Shown in pieces: positions 45,557 through 56,420 of a DNA stretch of 64,000 nucleotides. The position numbers were made by a program, and so were the translations under genes. This DNA comes from Muscardinus avellanarius. Lineage: Eukaryota; Chordata; Mammalia; Rodentia; Gliridae. A model generated the notes under the pieces. The model did no database searches, had not been told where the DNA came from, and saw only the letters and a program-made list of their open reading frames with translations. Positions within the stretch are counted from its first letter, which is position 1. Each line of letters opens with the position of its first letter. Location: NCBI GenBank assembly GCA_963383645.1, contig OY726558.1, positions 184,071,634-184,135,633 on the forward strand, given 5' to 3'.

Positions 45557-45813
45557 TTGGTTCAAGATGTATTTCTGGAGATTCTTCTATCAGTTAGACA
45601 CAGATTGAGGCACTGGGGATACAAGAGGTGAAGAAATGGACAGAAGTTCCTTTCTTCATAGGGCTTTTGCATGGTTGGAAAGACAGACAATAAACTACTT
45701 AAGCCATGTAATTTAATGGAGAGTGAGAGGGCCATGAAGTAAAATGGAGCAGGACAAGGGAATGGAGTGTGAGAACAGGGAAACTTCATTTTACATGCAC
45801 CAGTTGGGGAAAG

Positions 45814-46397
45814 TGCTATGGACTAAATGTTCCCTGCCTCCCACCCCCAACTCATATGTAGAAACCCTAACCCCCAATATGCTGATCTTTGGAAATGGTA
45901 CCTTTGTGAGACACTCTGGCCCTAGAGGTGGTGTCCTCCTGATGATATTTGTACCCTTAAGAGACAGAAGAGAGAGTTCTGCCTCTCTCTGCTCTTCTTG
46001 TGAAGACAGAAGAAGGTAGAAACATAAAACTCAAAAAGAGAACCCTCAAGCCAGGCATGGTGGCTCACATTGTAATCCCAGCATTTGGGAGGCTGAGACA
46101 GGAGGATCGTGTTAGGCGGGCGGCCTCAGCTACTTAGTGAGGCGCTTTGCAACTCAGGGAGACCCTGTTTCAAAATAAAGAATAAAAAATAGGCTGGGGG
46201 TGTAGCTTGGAGGTAGAATGCCCCCGGGTTTTATCCCCAGTACCACAAAAAAAAGAGAGAACCCCCTCACTTGACAGCAGATCTGTCCTCACCTTGACCT
46301 TGAACTTCCTATCCTCCAGAGCCATGAGAAATAAGTGTTTGCTGTTTAACCCACCCACTCTGTGGGAATGTATTATAGCTGTCTGGGCTCTGAGACA
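45814..46397 (+). mobile_element. MaLR-type solo LTR (TG...CA), inside LINE
   Basis: Starts TGCTATGGACTAAATGTTCC, then ACCCCCAATATGCTGATCTT, CAGAGCCATGAGAAATAAGT (46317), TTGCTGTTTAACCCACCCAC and TGAGACA at the end. Ordered match to MLT1/MST-type LTR including the ATAAAT-like poly(A) signal region. Interrupted by a SINE. Confidence 0.8.
46050..46255 (+). mobile_element. B1-dID SINE inside LTR
   Basis: GCCAGGCATGGTGGCTCACA start, GGCTGGGGGTGTAGCTTGG ID half. Flanked by AGAGAACCC (46037-46045 and 46256-46264). Confidence 0.95.
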
Positions 46398-47178
46398 GGA
46401 GGTCACTGAGAAAGTGATATTTGGGCAAAGACCGAAGAGAGATGAGAGACACAAGGAAATAGCAAGTGGAAAAGTGTAGAGACCCAGGATGTTTGAGGGG
46501 CAGCCTTTACACCAGTGTGACTGGATCTGAGCAAAGAACTAGGTGACAATCAAGAAACACGATCAGAAGGTACCGATGTGTCCAGTTGTGTGGGGCCTTG
46601 GAAGTGACAGTCAAAATCAGAGTGACATTGAACGTCCCCAGAGGGAAAAACCTGGTGTGACCTGTTACTGCATACATGCACAGGGTCAGCTTAGCTTGAC
46701 TAGAACACAGGAATCAAGGGAAAAGCAGAGGCAGGCTTGAAGAGGTTGTGTGACCTCCCAGGTGAGAGTGTGCTGCAGTGGGCTCAGGGACACCAGGCGA
46801 GATGGTAAAAGAATCCAGGTGGATGCTGTGGGTAGAGGACATGGTGATGGATGAAGAGTGGGGCATGTGTGAAGAAAAGTGCCAAGTGAACCCCAGGTCC
46901 TCAGCTCGAACACCTGGAGAGATGGAGTTGAGCTTGTAGGTCAAATGGGGCAAGCTGCAGAACAGCAGTGTTTAGGTAAAAGGGCAATTGTTTGCTTTTG
47001 GAAATGTTAAATTGGAGGTGTCTGAGAACATTCATGTGGAGATGAATACCAGTAATTGGGTCTACAAGCTTGGCATTCAAGGGAGAGTCCTGGATCAGAA
47101 AAAGAAGCCTTGTGTTGGTTGTAAGATAGGGACTATATAAAATCACAGGCTTGGGTGAGATCTCCAGAGGATGTTTTT

Positions 47179-47397
47179 ATTTTATTTTATTTTATTTTAT
47201 TTTATTTGTTGGTGATACTGGGGTTCCTGGAAATCCTTCCACCTTCAGGCTACAATCCCAGACACCTATTTTTTATATTTTTATTTGGAAACGGGGTCTC
47301 TTAAGCCAGCGAGGCTGGCTTCGAACCGGCGCAATCCTCTCGTCTCCGCCTCCCAAGCGCAGGGATTACAAGTGTGGGCCACCACACCTGGCCAAAA
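47179..47397 (-). mobile_element. B1-dID SINE, youngest subfamily
   Basis: (TTTTA)n tail at left, ID half GGGGTTCCTGGAAATCCTTC, CpG-rich B1 half. Short target duplication GATGTTTTT at about 47170-47178 and 47398-47406. Confidence 0.95.
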
Positions 47398-47406
47398 GAT
47401 GTTTTT

Positions 47407-48347
47407 TTTAAATAAAGAAGTATAAGTCTTCTCTCAGAAAGCAAGGTGAAGATGAACTCACACTATGCAATAGTATATCTGTTTCTTATTTGCAGCACTG
47501 GCACAAAGAGGACCTGGTCATGGCCTCCTGGGGCCTGTTTCATTTCAGAGAATAAGGGTCAGAGGTAGGTTTTCCCCAGGAGTCTAACAGATGCACTGAT
47601 ATCTGCATAAGAAAATGTTAAAAGTATCTCAAGACTTAGATAATACATTGAGGTTCAGAAAGCATTGAGAATAAACAGTGCAATGGATGTTTCAGTGGAA
47701 GATGTTAACTGTCTTTCTTTCCCTGGGTTTGATGCCATTTTCTGAGCACACCGATGCCCATCAGCTGCCTAGCTTACTTGTCAAACACAGCAAGCAGATT
47801 AGCTGCCAATCAATTAGCACCTAGCGCTTCTCTTGAGTGAATCACTTGACCTCTACCACTGCTATTTTCCTTAGAGCAAAGGCAAGAGTTTGCCCAACTG
47901 TTCCTCAGATCTGTACCATCTTGGAGTCTATTAGTCCTAAACCTTAATGCTGATTAGCATCTGCTGTAATGGCAGGTTGAGTGGAATTGTATTGCTTTAG
48001 GATAAAGCCATTGTGATCTTTAAACTATATTTGCATGTTAACTGATCTGAGTTTGAAGAAAGTTTTTTTTTTAATTTAAAAAGAGCTTCTCAATTATAGA
48101 ATACTGTGCAGTTCTTTTTTTTGCAACATACATTCACAAATAATACTTGGTATCTTCATTTACAATTCTCTTAGTTTGTATTTATTATGATTCCAAATAA
48201 GCCTATAAAATAATGTTTACTAATTATAAGATATCGAGCTTTTTTACCTATGGAATATTTACATTTTTATTCCAAAGTATCTATTGCTGTCAGATGTAGT
48301 TTTTAATATAAAACCTTCTTTAGAGCTACATTTAAGGAAGCCACATT
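47407..48347. other. Unique sequence around an enhancer-like stretch
   Basis: No repeats recognised. The core 47690-48065 is listed separately. Confidence 0.5.
47690..48065. promoter_or_regulatory. Candidate enhancer (homeodomain/SOX/octamer sites)
   Basis: Repeat-free, balanced composition. Motifs seen: GCCAATCAATTAGCAC at 47805-47820, GCTGATTAGCAT near 47949, TGCTGTAATGGCA near 47963, a SOX-type CATTGTG at 48009-48015 and a perfect octamer ATTTGCAT at 48029-48036 (POU factor site). Such motif mixtures are common in conserved developmental enhancers. Activity and conservation are inferred, not shown. Confidence 0.4.
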
Positions 48348-48456
48348 TTTTTTTAATTTGAAACATAGTCTCACTAAGTTGATAAAGCTGGCCTCAAACC
48401 TGTGATCCTTCTGTTTCAACCTTGAAAGTTGCAGATGTGCACCAATACACCTGGCT
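48348..48456 (-). mobile_element. B1-half SINE fragment without ID half
   Basis: T-rich start, then AAACATAGTCTCACTAAGTT through CCAATACACCTGGC. The ID half is missing. Confidence 0.8.
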
Positions 48457-48599
48457 ATATTATTTTGTAATTTAATGTGTTAGATCTAGGTTCTTCTTCT
48501 CAAGAAGAAGAGTGTCTTTGCACACTTAGTTATTCTAAGTGTGTTATTTTCTTTCTTGTCCATAATTTTATGTTACTTTTTAAGTTCAGGGAGGAAAAA

Positions 48600-48790
48600 A
48601 GAGCACTCATGTGCTAGGCACTACAGAGTACTATATGCATACTATTTCAGTTAAGCCACTATGGCATGAAGGAAGGATTGGTATCCCCATGTTGAAAGGA
48701 GAAAAATAGGAAGCAAGAAGGCTGAAAACTAGACCACATTTATACAGTTTGTCACTCAAATCTGATTGGGAACACCTAGATACATCACTT
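48600..48790 (-). mobile_element. MIR relic, antisense
   Basis: CATGTGCTAGGCACTACAGA, TATTTCAGTTAAGCCACTAT, GGTATCCCCATGTTGAAAGG, CAGTTTGTCACTCAAATCTG: antisense MIR core and 5' part in order. Confidence 0.6.
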
Positions 48791-49390
48791 ATCTTTCTGC
48801 TTTATGTAGCCACCATATCTGACTCCAAATTCTGAGTTTTATCCATGTTCTAAGACTCACTTCACCACCTGTGTGAACCAATCATATCACCTGACATCAA
48901 CTTAAAAGTTTATGAATGATTCTATATTTTATATCTTCCACAAAATTTTTCATTTACACTAAACATTATAATGGTTAATGGAGAAACACTTTCATAGAGT
49001 CAGGAATAAAATTTATATATAAGTCAATCATAACATGAATACATTTTTATTTAAACCCTGTCTTTTTAGGTGTGGCTTCCTATTTGTTAATCCTAAAGAA
49101 AGTCATTAAGCTACCATATATTTATGTCCTATCAATATAAACATGATTAACATAGTTTGGTGATAGATTTAGAACCAAGAACACTTTAAAATATTACAAT
49201 CTTGTTGAGTCTCTTTGTAGAGCTGTTCTTATATGCAATAACCAATATTTAACAACATTCCTGATGAATGGGGAAATCCCAAGTTGTATTTATTCACCCA
49301 ATAAGGAGAGTGGAACAGCTGGAGTGTTGCAGTGCACAATCTACACAACTCTACCTTCTGACTTTCATGATACAACATTTATTTATTTTT
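48791..49390. other. Unique AT-rich sequence
   Basis: Nothing recognised. Confidence 0.4.
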
Positions 49391-49605
49391 CTTTTTTATT
49401 GGCACATTGTAGTCATATATCTTAATGAGGTACAAGATGGTAGAGGCAGACATGCTCACATCACACATTTAGCCCTTCCCCAATTCCTACCCCATTTCTT
49501 CTCCTTTACTTCTTCTCATGTTTGGCTTTGATGTGTTTGTGAATAAGTGGTATGACTGAGACATTGATATGTTTGTGAATGAACATCAGTTATATTAGAG
49601 ATATT
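49391..49605 (-). mobile_element. L1 3' UTR, antisense
   Basis: TTATTGGCACATTGTAGTCA, ATCTTAATGAGGTACAAGAT, TAGCCCTTCCCCAATTCCTA. The phrase TTGATATGTTTGTGAAT occurs twice (about 49530 and 49565), a small internal duplication. Confidence 0.88.
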
Positions 49606-50087
49606 TTGTAATATATTGAACATATTATCATTCATAATAAAAATAGAAACTCAGAAATCATATTAAAGGATTTAATTGTATAGTATATCATGACAGAATT
49701 TTACGCAATGCTAATTTGTTTATTTGCTCCCAATCTCTTGCCAAATATTATATAAAAAGGTTGTAATTATGTGAATATATAAAATATTGCTTACATATAT
49801 TTTACATAAAACATAATATGACTTAATACAATATATCTATATATGGTAAAAGTAATTTATCTTTAGTTTACTAACTACCAATATAAGTGGAAAAACCAAA
49901 CTTTGAAAGATTATCTTTCTTGAAAAAGTAGAAAAACTATTAGATTTTTGATAGGCAAACAACTTGCTGAGTAAATGATTCTAAAATAGTTCATGCAAAG
50001 CATTCAACTTATTTAGTGGAGCAGAATATATAATATTTTTTCTTCTTTAGCATACAAGAAAATATTTATCATTTTTTAAATATTTTT
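49606..50087. other. Unique, very AT-rich
   Basis: Nothing recognised. Confidence 0.4.
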
Positions 50088-50172
50088 GGTGCATTGTAAT
50101 CATACGTCTTAATGGAGTACAAGATGGTAGAGGCATACATGCATACATCACTCATTTAGCCCTTCCCCAATT
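50088..50172 (-). mobile_element. Short L1 3' UTR end, antisense
   Basis: TGGTGCATTGTAATCATACG through TAGCCCTTCCCCAATT; only the last ~85 bp of the element. Confidence 0.85.
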
Positions 50173-50254
50173 TAACTAGAGTGTCCCAAGTCATCTGTAC
50201 TTTTGGGCTATGTTTATGAAATCCTCACTGAAATTCAAAAAAAAAAAAGGAAAG

Positions 50255-50368
50255 AAAAGGAATGGGGTGGTAATTAGGTAAGGGCTAAATGAGTGTATGT
50301 ATACCTCTACCATCTTGTACTCCACTTAGATATATGACTACAATGGACCAAAACAAAATTAAAAATAA
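50255..50368 (+). mobile_element. Short L1 3' UTR end, sense
   Basis: AATGGGGTGGTAATTAGGTA, AAGGGCTAAATGAGTG, then ACTACAATGGACCAAAACAA and A-rich tail. Head-to-head with the preceding tail. Confidence 0.85.
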
Positions 50369-50505
50369 AAAGAAATACTCTTTATAATATATATTTCACA
50401 GTTTTACCTTCTTAACTGAGTTTTTATTTAGTAGGTAATATGTAATATGTAGTAGAATACATTTCAGGGGCAGAGTTATTTAGATTATTTTTATTAATGT
50501 TAGTG

Positions 50506-50654
50506 CTTTACAAACATATCAAAGTCAATCACTAAGCCAAACTTGAGAAGGAGGGAGGGGAAGGAAATGGGATGGGAACTGGGGAAGGGCTAAATGAGTG
50601 ATGTGTACATGTCTGCCTCTCCCATCTTGCACCCCATTAAGATGTACGACTACA
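50506..50654 (+). mobile_element. L1 3' UTR without its A tail
   Basis: CTTTACAAACATATCAAAGT to ATGTACGACTACA, where the usual ATGCACCAATAAAA end should begin. It stops abruptly at the next L1 fragment. Confidence 0.85.
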
Positions 50655-51045
50655 TGGATGGAACTGGAAAACATTATGCTAAGTGAGATTACTCAGTCAC
50701 AAAAAGTACAAAATCAATCGGATGCTCTCCCTAACATGTAGAAGCAAGGGAGAAAATGAGCCATAGGTGGAACTCTAGACATAGAAGGAGAAACTATAGA
50801 TGGGCAAATAAGGTGACCTAACTGATGGGTATGGGAGGGGAGAAGAAGGAAATTCTCTAATGTACATGATTCACATTCACAAACATATTGAAGTCAGTCA
50901 CTAAGCCAAACATGAGAAGGAAGGAGGGGGAAGGGAATGGGGTGGGAATTGTGGAAGGGCTAATTGAGTGATGTGTGCATGTGTGCCTTTACCCTCTTGT
51001 ACTCCATTACGATGTACAACCATAATGCACCAATAAAAAATAGAG
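50655..51045 (+). mobile_element. L1 3' end, sense, complete tail
   Basis: Begins in the ORF2 C-terminus (TGGATGGAACTGGAAAACAT, TATGCTAAGTGAGATTACTC) and ends ATGCACCAATAAAAAATAG. It repeats the same 3' UTR as the copy just upstream. Confidence 0.9.
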
Positions 51046-51307
51046 ACCATACCCTATTAGATGAGACTTATAAACAAAAATGATATTTACTTAAGCATGG
51101 CTATTAAGTAAAGCTTTCACTGAAAATTAAATCAGCCAATATTTCAGTCATCTGTAATATCATACCATTTTAATGTTATTTCTATAAGCCATTAGTTAAA
51201 ATTGGCTCAGTTTATGCTAGTACTTGAATAATTTAATAATTTTTGAGGAAATTTAAGTTATATGACTCTTTCTAGGTATAAAAAAGAATTTGTAGACATT
51301 TAATAAA

Positions 51308-51312
<5 letters not shown>

Positions 51313-51370
<58 letters not shown>
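51313..51370 (+). repeat. (CT)n microsatellite, ~57 bp
   Basis: Uninterrupted CT run. Confidence 0.99.
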
Positions 51371-51374
<4 letters not shown>

Positions 51375-51787
51375 TGTAATTGTTTCCAAAGTTTGTGGTC
51401 ATTAATTCTTTTCAAATAACTAATTCTGAAAGCAATGAAAACCTCAAAAGAAAATTTCTCTACACATTGGTATGTTTATCTATAAAATGTATATTTATCT
51501 ATATGTTTTACTACTGAAAACTTGTTTTATAACAAAAAGCAGTATTCAGTTCATATCCTAAACTTACAGAGAATTCTTACAAATTATGTTTATGATCCTG
51601 CTTTTAAGAGGTATTCTCCCTAGGACATTATCACATATGTAAGAATCATTTGGGTAATCTGTGTGGAATGCATATTACAGGGCTCACCTTAGAATTTTAT
51701 TGGGCCTTTGACCACATTTCAAGAAATAATCAGAAAAAGTATTCCTGATAAAATATTTTAGAAATGGTAAGCTGTGAGTTTTAATTT
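51371..51787. other. Unique AT-rich sequence
   Basis: Nothing recognised. Confidence 0.4.
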
Positions 51788-51798
51788 TAGCCTGTTTT

Positions 51799-52005
51799 TT
51801 TTTTTCATTACTGAGGATGGAACCCAAAAGCATTCTACCTCCAAGCAACACCCTAGCCCTATTTTTTATTCTTTATTTTGAAACAGGGTCTTACTGAATT
51901 GCAAAGGACCTCACTAAATAGCTGAGGCTGACTTTGAACCTGTACAATCCTCCTATCTCAGCCTCCCAAATGCTGGGATTACAAGCCTGCACCACCATGC
52001 CCGGC
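51799..52005 (-). mobile_element. B1-dID SINE, older subfamily
   Basis: Antisense dimer. TAGCCTGTTTTT before and TAGCCTCATTTTT after suggest the target duplication. Confidence 0.93.
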
Positions 52006-52018
52006 TAGCCTCATTTTT

Positions 52019-52904
52019 AAACAAATATCAAATGTATGGCTTCAAGCTAGTTATCTTTTCTGTTCCTCCCCTAAGAAAGCTATTAGATTTTTATCAGTAA
52101 TGTACACATGATTAGCACTTTTCTATGATGAGGTTTTAGCCATTATTCAGGGAAGTCTTTTGTTTTTAAGTATTTTTAACCAAGAACATTTACTATGTAT
52201 ATTTTTATGCAGAATTGCATTACACGTATGTTTTAAGCATGTGGTCAGATTATGTTATGCATATGCAGCCTGGATTATATATCAATTATTATGTTTGTTC
52301 AGTCCTGGTACTTTATGGATTTGTTTAGATTTTTGTCATGTAGAATACTTCCTTGGTCATCATAATGTAATCTGTATTTGTATACTTTTGTTTTTTGACA
52401 TTAAAAATTTTAAAACATTTAATCCTCATAAAATAGCTCATATAAGCCTTTATTAGAACCATTAGAACACACTTTTTACAAATGTGTATATACTGAATGC
52501 TTACAATCTTTATAAAAAATATGGAAACACGTTTATACAGATGTTTATTCAAACATTCAAGCCATGCTACTGGAATACTGCTGCCTGGTAAGGTAATCTC
52601 ATAGGTGGATGACGTATAGAATGCCTAGAGACAGAGATGGACAGTATTTTTCTTAATAAATTTTAAATCAAGCAAGCTAATTAGGAAACAAGATGCAGAG
52701 TGTATTCTTCAAGTGTTTTGACATGAGTTTTCTAGTGGGGTATTACATAATTAGATAGTGTTCTTCAACTTGACCTACAGTGTTTAAAGTCTGTCACACT
52801 TCAAGAAAGAGACTCAACAAATGTTAAGAAAAATAAATGAGCTCATAATAGAGTCCATAATTTTTTTTCAAAACTTGAAAAAACAACTATTTCTCCCTAC
52901 CCCC
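52019..52904. other. Unique AT-rich sequence
   Basis: The 98-codon plus frame at 52160-52456 is cysteine-, histidine- and phenylalanine-rich with no known domain, and is most likely chance. Confidence 0.4.
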
Positions 52905-53125
52905 TGAGGTGGATAGTCATCAAGATTTACACAATTTATTTCTAGGCTTTTTATTTTACTCCACTGGTTTATATATCTGCCTTTATAGCGGTACTATACT
53001 GTTTCAATTATTGTAGCTTTATAAGGTTTGAAACCCGAAAATGTACATGTTCTAGCTTTGTTCTTTTTTGAGATTGTTTTGGGTATTTAGAGCTCATATT
53101 TCATGTTAGGGTAGATTTTTTTTTC
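52905..53125 (-). mobile_element. Old L1 ORF2 fragment, antisense
   Basis: TCCACTGGTTTATATATCTG, TATTGTAGCTTTATAAGGTT, TCTAGCTTTGTTCTTTTTTG, AGATTGTTTTGGGTATTTAG: antisense ORF2 landmarks of old L1s. Confidence 0.7.
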
Positions 53126-53194
53126 TGAAAAATAAATAAATAAATGTATGATAGTTTCACCTTCAAAAAGAAAAAAAGATTTCTTTAGACAAAA

Positions 53195-53525
53195 TTTTGC
53201 TTCTCAGAAAAACAAATGGTTGTATGTTTTCTCTTATATATGGAAGGTAGACAGAAGTTAGCAAACAAGGTTAACATTATTAGAAGAGCAAAGACTCCAG
53301 TGGAGTGATAGAGATAGTTTAGGAGAGGGAGGAAGGAGAACAGAGATGTAAAGAATGTAGCAGTTGAAACATTACATACCTATAAAATCACCAATTATAA
53401 TCTCAAAGGCATGTATAGGAAGAGGGAAAGAGGATTTGGGACTGGAGGGAAATGCTTTAATAGTATGTGCATGTATTTTCCTAAAGCTACCTCCGTATGA
53501 TGTATAATTGCAATATACCAAACAA
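53195..53525 (+). mobile_element. Older L1 3' end, sense
   Basis: CTCAGAAAAACAAATGGTTG, TTTTCTCTTATATATGGAAG, and near the end TGATGTATAATTGCAATATA. A subfamily different from the young tails here. Confidence 0.7.
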
Positions 53526-53699
53526 AAGTGCATGTACATATATAGCATATATATAGTTATATATGATATGGATATGTATATTTTATTTCCATATTTGATG
53601 GAGTCAAATAAAATCTCAGAGTTTCATATCTATAGCAAAGGTACTTTTTACTATATAACTTTATTCCAATTATATTTCATAAAAGGAACATTTAATCCT

Positions 53700-54120
53700 C
53701 TGAAACTATGTGCCATTATGCTAAGTAAAATAAATCTGGCACAGAAAAAAAAAAACAAATACTATGTGACCTCACTTATATAGAGAATGTAAAAGTTTGA
53801 ATTATAGAATTAGAGAGTAGAATGGTATTTACCAGGGCATGGGATAGAAGGTGAACAGGGAAAGAAGGAGGTTACCAGCCAAAGGATACAAAGTTTCAAT
53901 TAGGAAGATTAAGTTTTAGAGATCGATCACAGCATGGTGACTATAATAAAAATGCATTGTACATTTCAGAATTGTTTTAAGAAGAGGATTTAAATATTCT
54001 ACCCCCAAAGAAATGGTAGCACATTAATTAGCCTAATTTAACCATTTCATAATGTAAGTGTATATCATGATACTCTATTGTATCCTATATGTAGTAACAT
54101 ATATCAATTGTTATCAAATA
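53700..54120 (+). mobile_element. L1MA/L1MB-type 3' end, sense
   Basis: TATGCTAAGTAAAATAAATC, TGTGACCTCACTTATATAGA, GAGAGTAGAATGGTATTTAC, CAGCATGGTGACTATAATAA and TTTAACCATTTCATAATGTA match old primate/rodent-shared L1 3' UTRs closely. Confidence 0.85.
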
Positions 54121-54122
54121 AC

Positions 54123-54326
54123 CTTTTTTTGTGGTACTGAGGATAAAACTCAGGGTATTTCTACCTCTGAGTAACACCCCAGCCCTATTTTTTTTATTCT
54201 TTATCTTGAAACAGGGTCTGAGTTGCAAAGGGCCTCACTAAGTAGCTGAGCCTATCTGGGAGCTACGATCCTCCTGTCTCATCCTCCCAAATGCTGGGAT
54301 TACAATCATGCACTACCATGCCTGGC
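54123..54326 (-). mobile_element. B1-dID SINE, older subfamily
   Basis: Antisense dimer. GTGGTACTGAGGATAAAACT ID half; B1 half ending CTACCATGCCTGGC. Confidence 0.92.
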
Positions 54327-54390
54327 TTCAATTAACATTCTTAAATAACATAGTTGCCCTAGTCTCACTTTAAAACCATTAGGTTAATAC

Positions 54391-54392
54391 AT

Positions 54393-54427
<35 letters not shown>

Positions 54428-54429
54428 TT

Positions 54430-54478
<49 letters not shown>

Positions 54479-54649
54479 GGGGATTAAACCTAGGACCATT
54501 CTACCTCTTCCCTGTTTATTTTTCTTTTTGAAACAGTGTCTAATTTGTGGAAAGCCTTGTTAAGTTTTTGAGGCTAACTGCAAACCTGCAATCCTCCAGT
54601 TTCAGCCTCCAATGTACCAGGATTATAGGTGTTTGACACCATATCCAGG
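54391..54649 (-). mobile_element. Old B1-dID SINE with TTTA and GT repeats
   Basis: (TTTA)10 tail at 54391-54430, then a (TG)n run at 54434-54475 directly before TTACTGGGGATTAAACCTAG. TAGGTTAATA before and TAGGATAATT after may be the target duplication. Confidence 0.88.
54434..54475. repeat. (TG)n microsatellite
   Basis: Uninterrupted TG run arisen next to the SINE tail. Confidence 0.98.
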
Positions 54650-54662
54650 TTCATTAGGATAA

Positions 54663-55233
54663 TTTTAATGGTAAATTAGTCTTTTATATGTTGATAAATT
54701 AATTCAGTATGTTTGAAAGAGTATTACTATTTTGAGAACAATAAAAACAAGTATAAGATTGATAAGAGAACTACGGGCCCACTCCTTGTTTGCTTATATA
54801 AAAATCACACTACAAAGTATTAGAACTTTATTTCCCTATTTACAATCAGAGAAATTCATTCATTCATATAACTCCTTTAGAATTCGATTAGACCCCATAG
54901 ATATAAATTAAAGAAATGAGAGTAAAACACTAGCTTGCAATATATCACTTAAGATTTTGATTTTTATCTTTTAATCCCTGTTCATGGTAATTTGGGAGCC
55001 ACTAAAGTATATATTTTAAAGAAGCAATAATTGTCAGGTCTTTTGACCATAGTAGATTTCCTTGTCATCAGAGGTCAATACCAGAAAACTAAAATAGATA
55101 AAAAGTTTTAGGTTGTTTTTAGCCAATCTCTTCATGAAAATTTAATTAGTGTTCAATAGTACGGTGGCACTACCTGGAAATTCTGTAGTTTTTGGTGCAA
55201 GATATTGCATTAAATTAAAAAAAAATTAAGTTG
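54663..55233. other. Unique AT-rich sequence
   Basis: Nothing recognised. Confidence 0.4.
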
Positions 55234-55562
55234 AGTTTCTCTATGACCTATTTTCTCCCTAGTTTTCACTCTAGATGAAGAAGGAGATACTATAATGAAC
55301 AAAAGGGAAGATATTATAATGAACAAAAGGCAACCTGAAGGGAAGGGAGGGGCAAAGAGGGAAACTCTCTAATGTTCATGATGTACATTTATAAACGTAT
55401 CAAAGTCAATGACTAAGCCAAATATGAGAAGGAGGAAGAGGGAGGGAATGGGGTGGGAACTGGGGAAGGTCTAATTGAGTGATGTGTGCATGTACACCTC
55501 CACCTTCTTTTACTCCGTTAAGATGTATGACTACAATGCACCAAAAAATTAAAAAATAATTA
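55234..55562 (+). mobile_element. L1 3' end with inverted 5' segment
   Basis: 55234-55263 (TATGACCTATTTTCTCCCTA) is antisense L1. From 55268 the sense strand continues with TCTAGATGAAGAAGGAGA to ATGCACCAAAAAATT. The antisense piece is the part that normally lies directly upstream of the sense piece, as in a twin-primed insertion. A 23-bp unit (ATAATGAACAAAAGG) is duplicated at 55290-55330. Confidence 0.8.
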
Positions 55563-56164
55563 TGTTGACATGAACATCAATGAGTAAATATCTCACAATC
55601 CCATGGTGTTCAATGAGTAGAGTATTGCTCCTTCTGAAAATGGAGCAGGATCTACTTTGATTCAATTGAGATAAGAAAGTAATGCTGGATATGAGGTGTT
55701 AATTAAAAGTTTGGTGTGCACCATGCTAAACAGTCTTCAAACCGTTCTGGCTGTCTTTTTAAATAAAAACTAGAGGAAAGAGGCCTCCATTTCCCAAAGG
55801 CAGAGTAGCACTTCCAGTTTCTGGCTGTCAATAATACTTAGTGATCTGCTGTGTGAGCAAGCCTTTCTCAAATGTTTTTTGAAGAAACTCTTAGAAGTTG
55901 TTTGAACATCATAAGACTGCTTAGAGAACTAATAAGGACCTTGAACCATTTCACCTTTATCTTCTGAGTTTCTCAGATGTTATTGGTGTCCTTTGAAGAC
56001 AATTAAAGAGAAGAAAAGGATAATGGGCAGAAATTCCTGTCCATCTTAAGAAAGCAAAGAATTACTATTAAATAGTCAAACTGGAAATCTAAGAAAATTA
56101 ATATACATAAATATGAGCTTCTGTCTATGCTTAATCCTAAGTAAAAAATAGAGAAAATCATATC
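55561..56164. other. Unique sequence
   Basis: 55730-55990 (GAGGCCTCCATTTCCCAAAG, TTCTGGCTGTCAATAATACT, GTGATCTGCTGTGTGAGCAA) has conserved-element texture. No exon recognised. Confidence 0.4.
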
Positions 56165-56420
56165 CCAAGTAACACACATACTGAGCACTGATTATGTAGT
56201 AGTAACCTTTCTACATACATTTCATGCATTCTTTCATTTAACTCACCCACATGCACACAAAATAAAGTCATGATATAGTTTCTGGTGTCATTTTCTTTCA
56301 CTTTAGAGGAAATGATACTGAATACCATGGAGTTAAAAATAAGTTGTCTAATACCCTAAGCAGGTAAGTAGAAGAGACAGCACACTCTTTGCACAGTCAC
56401 ATCTGGAACTTCTGGGCTGC
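56165..56420 (-). mobile_element. MIR relic, antisense
   Basis: ACACATACTGAGCACTGATT, CATTTCATGCATTCTTTCAT, TTAACTCACCCACATGC, CACTTTAGAGGAAATGATAC: antisense MIR order. Confidence 0.5.

Larger units (their letters stand above)
45557..47150 (-). mobile_element. Ancient L2-like LINE, antisense, host of a nest
   Basis: Antisense landmarks: GGCACTGGGGATACAAGAGG (45610), AAAGACAGACAATAAACTAC (45678), then after the inserted LTR GAAAGTGATATTTGGGCAAA (46409) and, near the right end, GGAAATGTTAAATTGGAGGT (47000), GTGTCTGAGAACATTCATGT. Same family as 9069-9990. Confidence 0.6.

Noticed and set aside
52905..53525. Single twin-primed L1
   Set aside because: The antisense fragment comes from the middle of ORF2, far from the sense 3' end piece, so two independent fragments are simpler.
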